39,903 bases of DNA. Origin: Mucilaginibacter sp. (GTDB taxonomy: Bacteria > Bacteroidota > Bacteroidia > Sphingobacteriales > Sphingobacteriaceae). The position numbers were made by a program, and so were the translations under genes. Of the stretch, positions 33,923-39,903 are shown piece by piece (position 1 is the first letter of the stretch; each line of letters opens with the position of its first letter). The DNA is taken from contig JAQBNZ010000179.1 of the NCBI GenBank assembly GCA_028288285.1, forward strand, positions 1 to 39,903, in the 5' to 3' direction. The notes under the pieces were generated by a model. The model saw only the letters and a program-made list of their open reading frames with translations. It was not told the DNA's origin and did no database searches.

Positions 33923-34353
33923 TAAAATTTATAACGGCTGATGATGTACTGCCCATCCGTAATGAGGTTTTACGCGATGGTAAATTAAGGCTTGATGAAT
34001 GCCGTTTCCTGAATGATGATGCAGAGGCTTCCTTTCATTTAGGATACTATGTTGAAGATGAGCTGGCATGTATTGCATCCTTTCATCCACAAACTTATGG
34101 CGGGTTTAAAGGCAAAGCTTACCAGTTGCGTGGCATGGCAACAACCGAAAAATATAGAGGCAAAGGATTAGGCAACCGCCTGGTTAATTTTGCCATTACT
34201 TATTTAAGAGGCCAGCAGGTAAATTATATATGGTGCAATGCACGTAAGAAGGCACTACAGTTTTATATGGGAGTAGGTTTTGAGGTAATATCTCCTGAAT
34301 TTGATGTGCCCGGTATCGGCCCCCATTATGTAATGTATGTAAAGATACAGTGA
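33919..34353 (+). CDS. GNAT-family N-acetyltransferase
   Basis: 144 residues, near the size of a single GNAT domain. The acetyl-CoA binding motif is YRGKGLG near 79-85 after the strand LRGMATTEKY, and the C-terminal strand VNYIWCNARKKALQFYMGVGFEV is typical. The substrate is unknown. The gene begins inside the stop of gap (ATGA), so its translation is probably tied to that of gap. It could acetylate a small metabolite or a protein N-terminus or lysine; nothing in the sequence decides. Confidence 0.92.
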   Translation: MIKFITADDVLPIRNEVLRDGKLRLDECRFLNDDAEASFHLGYYVEDELACIASFHPQTYGGFKGKAYQLRGMATTEKYRGKGLGNRLVNFAITYLRGQQVNYIWCNARKKALQFYMGVGFEVISPEFDVPGIGPHYVMYVKIQ

Positions 34354-34391
34354 AGTTTTACGCATAAACAGCCACCTTTTTTACTTTTACG

Positions 34392-34421
34392 TTGCCGATT
34401 AGAATAAAAATGTTCAATTTG
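34392..34421 (+). promoter_or_regulatory. candidate promoter of pgk
   Basis: TTG at 34392-34394, a 19-base spacer and TCAATTTG at 34414-34421 fit the Bacteroidota spacing with one mismatch in TAnnTTTG. The leader to the ATG at 34452 would be about 25 bases. Confidence 0.4.
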
Positions 34422-34451
34422 CCACCGTTCATAAAATTATAGAATTCCAAT

Positions 34452-35642
34452 ATGAAAACAATAGATCAGATCAGTTTTAATGGTAAAAGGGCACTTATCC
34501 GTGTAGACTTTAATGTTCCCCTGGATGAGGATTACAACATTACCGACGATAACCGTATGACCGCGGCTTTGCCTACTATTAAAAAGATTTTAAAGGATGG
34601 TGGTGCCGTTATATTAATGTCTCACCTGGGCCGCCCAAAAGATGGCCCAACAGAAAAATACTCTTTAAAGCACGTGGTTTCACATCTTTCTGATCTGTTA
34701 GGTCAGCAGGTTGAATTTGCTGATGATTGTATTGGCCAACAAGCTATTGAAAAATCAAAAGCTTTAGGCAAAGGCGAGGTGTTATTATTAGAAAACCTTC
34801 GTTTTTACAAAGAAGAAGAAAAAGGCGATAAAGACTTTGCAGAAAAGCTTTCAAAATTAGGCGATATATATGTTAATGATGCTTTTGGTACGGCTCACCG
34901 TGCGCACGCGTCAACAGCCGTTATAGCACAGTTTTTCCCTGAGGCCAAATACTTTGGTTACCTGATGGCTGCCGAATTGGCCAATGCCGAAAAAATATTG
35001 AACGACGCTCCAAAACCTTTCACCGCTATTATGGGTGGGTCAAAGGTGTCTGATAAGATAGAACTGATAGAAAAACTACTTGATAAAGTAGATAACCTGA
35101 TTATTGGTGGTGGTATGGCTTATACCTTTGCTAAAGCAGATGGTGGTAATATTGGTACATCATTAGTAGAAGCCGATAAGCTGGATCTGGCACTTAGCCT
35201 GGTAAAAAAAGCAAAAGAGAAGGGCGTAAACCTGTTATTGCCGGTAGATAATGTTATTGCCGATGCATTTTCAAATGACGCCAATACAGATATTGCAAAA
35301 ACAGGCGAGATAAAAGACAACTGGATGGGATTAGATATTGGCCCTGAAACAGTAGCACTGTTTAGCAAAGTAGTTGAAGAATCAAAAACCATTCTTTGGA
35401 ACGGCCCAATGGGTGTTTTTGAAATGGAGAAATTCCTGGTGGGTACCAAGGCCATTGCCGAAGCCGTTGCTAAAGCAACCGATAACGGTGCTTTCTCATT
35501 AATAGGTGGTGGCGATTCTGCCGCTGCAGTAGCTAAGTTTGATATGACCGACGATGTTAGCTATGTATCTACAGGTGGTGGCGCTTTGCTTGAATACATG
35601 GAAGGTAAAGAATTACCCGGCGTTAAAGCAATAAACGAATAA
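34452..35642 (+). CDS. pgk: phosphoglycerate kinase
   Basis: 396 residues, full length. It transfers phosphate between 1,3-bisphosphoglycerate and ADP in glycolysis. RVDFNVP at 17-23, SHLGRP at 57-62, [22 protein letters not shown], and the late ATP-site WNGPMGVFE and GGGDSAAAV are all present. It follows gap and the GNAT gene by 98 bases with its own candidate promoter, and a strong terminator follows it, so it may be transcribed alone or with gap. Confidence 0.98.
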   Translation: MKTIDQISFNGKRALIRVDFNVPLDEDYNITDDNRMTAALPTIKKILKDGGAVILMSHLGRPKDGPTEKYSLKHVVSHLSDLLGQQVEFADDCIGQQAIEKSKALGKGEVLLLENLRFYKEEEKGDKDFAEKLSKLGDIYVNDAFGTAHRAHASTAVIAQFFPEAKYFGYLMAAELANAEKILNDAPKPFTAIMGGSKVSDKIELIEKLLDKVDNLIIGGGMAYTFAKADGGNIGTSLVEADKLDLALSLVKKAKEKGVNLLLPVDNVIADAFSNDANTDIAKTGEIKDNWMGLDIGPETVALFSKVVEESKTILWNGPMGVFEMEKFLVGTKAIAEAVAKATDNGAFSLIGGGDSAAAVAKFDMTDDVSYVSTGGGALLEYMEGKELPGVKAINE

Positions 35643-35665
35643 ACAACAATTGTAATATATGTATG

Positions 35666-35694
35666 AAAGCCTCCCAATTTGGGAGGCTTTTTTA
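35666..35694 (+). terminator. intrinsic terminator after pgk
   Basis: AAAGCCTCCC (35666-35675), a five-base loop AATTT, and GGGAGGCTTT (35681-35690) form a perfect stem followed by T residues (TTTTTT through 35693). It ends transcription of pgk 24 bases after the stop codon. Confidence 0.92.
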
Positions 35695-35730
35695 TTTAAT
35701 TATGTATTTTTAAAGCATCAATCCCTAATC

Positions 35731-37587
35731 ATGAAAAAATCTTTCCTTTTAGTATTCTGCCTGATTGTTTCCACTTTATACTCCTGCGCCCAGGGCGATG
35801 CCGCTTACATAAAAGATAATTATACCAAGTACGAGTACCAAATACCTATGCGCGATGGTAAAAAACTGTTCACATCGGTATATGTGCCTAAAGATCAAAG
35901 CAAGAAATATCCTGTCATGATGGATCGCACTTGCTACAGTGTGGCCCCGTATGGCGTGGATAAATTTAAAGGTAGCCTTGGCCCGTCGCCGCAGTTTTTG
36001 CATGATGGATTCATTTTTGTTTATCAGGATGTGCGTGGCCGCTGGATGAGTGAAGGCATTTTTGAAGAAATGACCCCAGAGCTGGAAGTCCACAAAAGCA
36101 AAAAGGATGTTGATGAAGGAACTGATACCTATGATACTATAGACTGGCTCCTAAAAAACCTACCTAACAACAACGGAAAAGTGGGGGTGTGGGGCATATC
36201 TTATCCCGGCTTTTATACTACAACAGCTTTATTGAGCCGCCACCCGGCGTTAGTTGCAGCATCGCCGCAGGCACCCATTGCCGATCTGTATCGTGATGAT
36301 GCTTTCCATAACGGTGCTTTTATGCTGGTAGCTAATTTTGGTTTTTACCCGGGCTTTACTAACCGGCAGGATGATAAACCAACCCAGCGCAGGGCAAAAG
36401 GTTTTAATATGGGTACTGACGATGGCTACAAATTTTTTATGGATATGGGCAGCATGCGCAATTCAAATGTTAAGTACTATAAAGATACCATCCGCTTATG
36501 GAACGAGATGATGGATCATCCTAATTATGATCGGCACTGGAAGGACCGTAATGTGCTCCCTCACCTGCATGATATTAAAACTGCTACGCTGGTTACCGGC
36601 GGGTGGTATGATGCTGAAGACCTATACGGCGCCATAAACACCTATAAAGTACTGGCTCAAAAAAATCCGACAACATCAGTTTACTTTGCTATGGGCCCAT
36701 GGGTGCATGGCGGCTGGGCGCGTGGTACCGGCGACCATTTAGGCGATGTGAGTTTTGGTGGCCCAACCGGTCCGTTTTACCGGGAGAAAATAGAGTTTGC
36801 ATTTTTTAGTCATTATTTAAAAGGTACACCGCTTGATATGCCGAAGGTATCAACCTTTGAGACCGGCGTTAACCAATGGAAAACCTACAACATCTGGCCG
36901 CCAAAAGAGGCCGAAGAGAAAAACCTTTACCTATTGCCGGGCGGTAAACTATCATTCACCGCGCCTGCTGCTGCAAAAGATGATTATAAAGAGTTTGTAT
37001 CAGACCCAATGAACCCCGTTCCGTTTATTGCCGGACTTGATAACGATATGCAGCGCGAGTACATGACCGCCGACCAACGCTTTGCCGAGAAACGTGCCGA
37101 TGTACTAACCTATAAAACCGATGTGCTTGATAAGGACATTACCATTGCCGGAAACATTTGGGCTAACCTAAAAGTAAGCACTACAGGTACCGATGCCGAC
37201 TGGGTAGTAAAAGTGCTTGATGTTTACCCGGATACCGCTACTGCCAATAAGTTTACCGGTAAAGATGTAAGCATGGCAGGATACGAGCAAATGGTAGGGA
37301 GCGAAGCCATGCGTGGCAAGTTCCGTAATGGTTTTGATAAGCCAGAGGCATTTGTACCCGGCAAGGTAACCCCGGTTAATTTTGAACTGCAGGATGTGTT
37401 GCACACCTTTAAAAAAGGCCACCGCATAATGGTACAAATTCAAAGCACCTGGTTCCCGCTGATAGACAGGAATACACAGCAGTTTCAGGATATTATGAAA
37501 GCCAAAGACACCGACTTTAAGAAGGCAACTCACAGGGTGTATAGCTCAAAAACCTATCCAAGTTATTTGAAGGTGAGGGTGATGTAG
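35731..37587 (+). CDS. secreted CocE/NonD-family (S15-like) hydrolase
   Basis: 618 residues from ATG 35731 (MKKSFLLVFCLIVSTLYSC). A longer frame from 35659 runs through the pgk terminator and is rejected. A signal peptide is followed by Cys19 in LYSC, a weak lipobox, so the protein is periplasmic or a lipoprotein. The alpha/beta-hydrolase domain has the nucleophile Ser157 in GISYPG, Asp294 in GGWYDAEDLYG and His326 in GPWVHGGW, the usual triad of the X-Pro dipeptidyl peptidase / cocaine esterase family. The C-terminal jelly-roll domain lies after about residue 430. Relatives act as aminopeptidases or as ester or acyl hydrolases (glutaryl-7-ACA acylase type); the substrate here is unknown. Its G+C content is near 42% in a counted line. 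Confidence 0.94.
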   Translation: MKKSFLLVFCLIVSTLYSCAQGDAAYIKDNYTKYEYQIPMRDGKKLFTSVYVPKDQSKKYPVMMDRTCYSVAPYGVDKFKGSLGPSPQFLHDGFIFVYQDVRGRWMSEGIFEEMTPELEVHKSKKDVDEGTDTYDTIDWLLKNLPNNNGKVGVWGISYPGFYTTTALLSRHPALVAASPQAPIADLYRDDAFHNGAFMLVANFGFYPGFTNRQDDKPTQRRAKGFNMGTDDGYKFFMDMGSMRNSNVKYYKDTIRLWNEMMDHPNYDRHWKDRNVLPHLHDIKTATLVTGGWYDAEDLYGAINTYKVLAQKNPTTSVYFAMGPWVHGGWARGTGDHLGDVSFGGPTGPFYREKIEFAFFSHYLKGTPLDMPKVSTFETGVNQWKTYNIWPPKEAEEKNLYLLPGGKLSFTAPAAAKDDYKEFVSDPMNPVPFIAGLDNDMQREYMTADQRFAEKRADVLTYKTDVLDKDITIAGNIWANLKVSTTGTDADWVVKVLDVYPDTATANKFTGKDVSMAGYEQMVGSEAMRGKFRNGFDKPEAFVPGKVTPVNFELQDVLHTFKKGHRIMVQIQSTWFPLIDRNTQQFQDIMKAKDTDFKKATHRVYSSKTYPSYLKVRVM

Positions 37588-37892
37588 TGGGTAGAAAAAA
37601 CAACCTAACCCCAGAACAAATAAAATTGTTCAAGGCTATTGATGAGATATTGTGGCAAGATTGGGATCCAATAAATATGAAAGATAATGAGGGTTCACGA
37701 GATGAGTATGAAAGTTATGTTCCATCAATATTTAGCTTGAAAATTAAGGGTGCAAGTGCTGAAGAAATTGCTCTAAAATTATATGAAATTGAATCAGACA
37801 GAATGGGATATACAACTGCTTATGAAGGTTGCAAAATTGTGGCTAAAAAGATCAAAAGTATTCCATATGCGCCTATTGATCAAAGTGTGTAA
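37587..37892 (+). CDS. small hypothetical protein
   Basis: 101 residues, with GTG at 37587 overlapping the stop of the hydrolase gene by one base (TAGTG). IDEILWQDWDPINMKDNEGS and RDEYESYVPSIFSLKIKGAS are followed by EEIALKLYEIESDRMGYTTA, in outline. This arrangement (W-D-P-I, R-D-E-Y, a G-A-S-x-E-E-I-A helix) recurs in small uncharacterised proteins of several phyla, so I consider the gene real. It is acidic and soluble, without signal peptide or membrane helix. No function is proposed. The AT-rich codon use differs from the hydrolase gene, so the one-base overlap may be incidental. Confidence 0.75.
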   Translation: MGRKNNLTPEQIKLFKAIDEILWQDWDPINMKDNEGSRDEYESYVPSIFSLKIKGASAEEIALKLYEIESDRMGYTTAYEGCKIVAKKIKSIPYAPIDQSV

Positions 37893-37936
37893 CTGTGCCG
37901 TTGTTGGAGTGTCAAGATTATTTCCTTCACTGCGCC

Positions 37937-37960
37937 GCTGTTGGTGTTGTCACCAACAGC
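37937..37960. repeat. palindromic repeat, copy 1 (REP-like)
   Basis: GCTGTTGGTG and CACCAACAGC form a perfect 10-bp stem around the loop TTGT. The central 20 bases are the exact reverse complement of those in the copy at 37987-38010. Confidence 0.75.
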
Positions 37961-37986
37961 TTTACGATTACCTAAAGGCATGGCGG

Positions 37987-38010
37987 CTTGTTGGTGACAA
38001 CACCAACAAG
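37987..38010. repeat. palindromic repeat, copy 2, inverted relative to copy 1
   Basis: CTTGTTGGTG and CACCAACAAG form a perfect 10-bp stem around the loop ACAA. Copy 1 and copy 2 stand in opposite orientation 26 bases apart, with similar CGCC-type flanks on the outer sides, as in paired REP elements. The rest of the gene-free stretch 37893-38148 shows no clear gene; a frame across the repeats is a chance product. Confidence 0.75.
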
Positions 38011-38148
38011 GGCGTAGCTTAAGTATTTAATGCACCTCTGCATAGCGTTTACCATGTCACATTTAAGAATGAAATGATTTTCAACGGTTTATAGTTCTAC
38101 TTTCATGAAGTTTGTTATTTTTACAACCTTTAGAACCTAAACCTTATC

Positions 38149-38775
38149 ATGAAGAAATATTTACTAACTATTATAGTTCTTGCTATAATTATATTTAATG
38201 CTCAAAGCCAGTCAGGAAACTTTCGCGCTTTTAAATTCGACCTTAGTATGGGCTATGCCTCACCTGCAAGTCCTTCTAACAGTACATCAGGTGGGATTTC
38301 TTTTACCTTCCATCCCCATTATCGTGTGACCGATGAATTTGCGGTAGGTTTACGGGTTGAATCTGCTTTGCTGGCATATTCAATAGCTAATACAACTGGT
38401 AACTATTCATTTTCAGATTTTAAAATTGCGGCATTAGATTCTTACTGTCTAACTGGCGAGTATTATCTGTCAAACGGCAATTTCAGGCCGTTCATTGGTG
38501 GCGGAGCAGGTATTTTTACGCAATCGTCAATACAGGTAATCAGCACTAACAATACGGTTAATGCTACCCTTCAAAAATCTAAAATTGGCGCATTCCCCGC
38601 AGTAGGCTTTGAATGGGGACATTTCCGAATGTCTGGAGACTATAATTTTCTGCCGAACAAAGCTGGCTATCTTGGTATAAAAGCAGGTTTTTTCATTGGC
38701 GGCGGGCGAAAAGGGACCAACTCTTATGGGGGTGGGCAAGGAAGAGGAGGGGCCTACCTAAATTGGGAAGGATAA
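38149..38775 (+). CDS. beta-barrel-like outer membrane protein
   Basis: 208 residues. MKKYLLTIIVLAIIIFNAQS is a signal peptide, probably cut near residue 20. Alternating hydrophobic strands with aromatic ends follow (FKFDLSMGYASPAS, FTFHPHYRVTDEFAVGLRVE, FRPFIGGGAGIFTQ, AFPAVGFEWGHFRMSGDYNF, GYLGIKAGFFIGGG), typical of small 8-strand outer-membrane barrels of Bacteroidota. Such proteins in this phylum often end at a G-G-G-R-K type sequence; here about 20 glycine-rich residues follow (GTNSYGGGQGRGGAYLNWEG in outline). Function is unknown. Confidence 0.85.
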   Translation: MKKYLLTIIVLAIIIFNAQSQSGNFRAFKFDLSMGYASPASPSNSTSGGISFTFHPHYRVTDEFAVGLRVESALLAYSIANTTGNYSFSDFKIAALDSYCLTGEYYLSNGNFRPFIGGGAGIFTQSSIQVISTNNTVNATLQKSKIGAFPAVGFEWGHFRMSGDYNFLPNKAGYLGIKAGFFIGGGRKGTNSYGGGQGRGGAYLNWEG

Positions 38776-38913
38776 AACAAGTTTTTTTGTTTACTGTTGA
38801 AAATTCTCACTGGTCAAATTTTATAAACTTCGACCTAAAATAACTTAAGCTTTCAGCTTAAAGCAACAACATTTGGCCCGGGGTCGGTGTTATACCACAT
38901 ATATTAATATGCT

Positions 38914-39336
38914 ATGCAAAACCCCATCAATATAAACATCACTGGCATCCAGCACATTGGTATACCGGTAACTAACATTCAAAACTCGCAGGCATTTTAC
39001 ATGCGACTTGGTTTTGCAAATGTAATGGAAGCCGGTTTTGGTCCGGCGGGTGAACGCGGCACCTGCATTATGATGAAACGCGGCGACATGGTTATTGAAC
39101 TTTATCAACTACCCGAAAAAGACCTTACCGAGATCCGTTCACGAAAGAATGGACATATAGATCATATTGCTTTTGATGTGCCGGATATTGATGCCGCTTA
39201 TACCACTTTAAAAGAAGCAGGACTAAACATTATAGAATCGGAGCCGGTGTTTTTAAACTTCTGGAATAGGGGTTGTAAGTACTTTAACATAACTGGCCCC
39301 GATGGTGAACGGCTTGAGTTTAACCAGATGCTGTAA
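38914..39336 (+). CDS. VOC-family (glyoxalase-like) protein
   Basis: 140 residues with two beta-alpha-beta-beta-beta modules. The four expected metal ligands are His14 (IQHIGIPV), Glu62 (VIELYQ), His84 (IDHIAFDV) and Glu135 (ERLEFNQ), as in lactoylglutathione lyase and related vicinal-oxygen-chelate enzymes. All four being present suggests an active metalloenzyme, a lyase, epimerase or dioxygenase. The substrate is not decided; bacilli and Bacteroidota have many such paralogues. It stands alone between the barrel protein and the GH32 gene; 38776-38913 holds only a weak AT-rich hairpin (38845-38861). Confidence 0.93.
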   Translation: MQNPININITGIQHIGIPVTNIQNSQAFYMRLGFANVMEAGFGPAGERGTCIMMKRGDMVIELYQLPEKDLTEIRSRKNGHIDHIAFDVPDIDAAYTTLKEAGLNIIESEPVFLNFWNRGCKYFNITGPDGERLEFNQML

Positions 39337-39520
39337 CCAGCCGGATAATGCAAATAATTGCATATTATTGATACATATCCGTATCTATCCGTGTCTTTTT
39401 CATATCCTTTATAGCGGTTTCTATCTTGGAGACGGTATGCAAATCACCTCGACCAATTAATTAAATCCTATTTGTTGTTTAACTGTTAAAGCCGTAATAT
39501 TACTGTATAAACCGCCATCC

Positions 39521-39903
39521 ATGAATTTAAAGAAGGGATTACTAACAGGCTTCATTGCGTTGTCTGCTCTAACTGTTAATGCACAGGCACCAACTAAATT
39601 ATACCATGAGCCTTACCGACTGCAGGTGCACTTTTCGCCGGAAGCTAAGTGGACGAACGACCCTAACGGGATGGTATTTTATAAAGGTACTTATCATTTA
39701 TTTTTTCAGTATTACCCCAAGGCTACCGTATGGGGGCCTATGCACTGGGGGCATGCGGTGAGTAAAGATATGATTCACTGGAAGCAAATGCCGATAGCTT
39801 TATATCCTGATAAGCTGGGCTATATTTTCAGCGGCAGCGTTGTGGTTGATGAAAAAAACACTTCTGGTTTCGGCACAAAAAATAAGCCTGCCATGGTGGC
39901 CAT
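39521..39903 (+). CDS. GH32 beta-fructosidase, 3' end cut off by the window edge
   Basis: 127 residues are visible, and the gene runs past the right edge. A signal peptide ([20 protein letters not shown]) ends near NAQA, so the enzyme is exported. The nucleophile Asp47 is in WTNDPNG, and [23 protein letters not shown] and IFSGSVVVD are the following family motifs. GH32 enzymes cleave beta-fructoside bonds in sucrose, levan or inulin; the exported form with QVHFSP suggests levanase or exo-inulinase type. The gap upstream (39337-39520) has a small palindrome, ATGCAA-N4-TTGCAT, at 39348-39363. Confidence 0.95.
   Translation, partial: MNLKKGLLTGFIALSALTVNAQAPTKLYHEPYRLQVHFSPEAKWTNDPNGMVFYKGTYHLFFQYYPKATVWGPMHWGHAVSKDMIHWKQMPIALYPDKLGYIFSGSVVVDEKNTSGFGTKNKPAMVA

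Noticed and set aside
35659..35730. Longer N-terminus for the CocE-type hydrolase
   Set aside because: It would be translated through the pgk terminator and would place residues before a clear signal peptide.
37168..37533. Minus-strand frames opposite the CocE-type gene
   Set aside because: They lie across the conserved C-terminal domain of a real gene.
37783..38022. 79-codon plus-strand frame across the palindromes
   Set aside because: It overlaps the better small gene and runs through both REP-like palindromes, so the text is produced by the repeats.
38845..38861. TTAAGCT-TTC-AGCTTAA hairpin as a terminator
   Set aside because: The stem is 7 bp and AT-rich and no T-run follows.
39348..39363. 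ATGCAA-N4-TTGCAT palindrome as an operator of the GH32 gene
   Set aside because: It is short, lies about 160 bases from the start, and no regulator gene is in the window; kept only as a note in the GH32 entry.
1..39903. tRNA, rRNA, CRISPR, insertion sequence or integration site
   Set aside because: I found no cloverleaf, repeat-spacer array, transposase frame or flanking direct repeats on either strand by eye.

Overview
The window is from the chromosome of a member of the Bacteroidota, most likely Sphingobacteriaceae (Mucilaginibacter- or Pedobacter-like). The reasons are the Bacteroidota promoter signature (TTTG, a spacer of about 19, then TAnnTTTG) before several genes, an Obg GTPase without a C-terminal extension, an UpxY-type NusG paralogue next to Wza/Wzc-like export genes, DUF5672 and WbsX/GH99-like genes, and a SusD-type-era carbohydrate gene (GH32) at the right edge. 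The genus is an inference.

Layout. (1) 1-994, plus strand: 3' part of obg. (2) 30780 down to 999, minus strand: one nearly gap-free run of about 29.8 kb. It begins with a Wza-like outer-membrane export lipoprotein, a Wzc-like copolymerase/tyrosine kinase and an UpxY/NusG-like antiterminator. A perfect 15-bp hairpin and a 207-base gap follow. Then come about 20 glycosyltransferase or glycosyltransferase-like genes, with a WbsX/GH99-like protein, a DUF5672 protein, an FkbM methyltransferase, a Wzy-like polymerase, a WcaF-like acetyltransferase and a polytopic membrane protein of unknown role. (3) 30903-32859, plus strand, divergent from wza: a GT2 enzyme and a WecA/MraY-family initiating sugar-phosphate transferase. 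(4) 32924-35642: gap, a GNAT acetyltransferase overlapping gap, and pgk with a clear terminator. (5) 35731-39903: a CocE/NonD-type secreted hydrolase, a small conserved-looking protein, a pair of palindromic repeats, a beta-barrel-like protein, a VOC-family protein and the 5' end of a GH32 enzyme.

How the genes fit together. The WecA-like enzyme would load the first sugar phosphate on undecaprenyl phosphate. The glycosyltransferases would build the repeat unit, the Wzy-like protein would polymerise it, and Wzc/Wza would control length and export it. WcaF-like and FkbM-like enzymes would decorate it. No Wzx flippase and no nucleotide-sugar synthesis genes are in the window, so these must lie elsewhere. 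The minus-strand genes overlap by 1, 4 or 8 bases at many junctions, so translational coupling is likely. The four-base junctions use ATGA, GTGA, TTGA and, at one place, CTGA; the last implies a CTG start codon.

Hand counts on single 60-base lines give about 27-33% G+C in parts of the glycosyltransferase run against about 42% in the CocE gene. The exopolysaccharide run is therefore probably an accessory, horizontally shaped region between conserved housekeeping genes (obg, gap, pgk). No tRNA, rRNA, CRISPR array or intact insertion sequence was seen.
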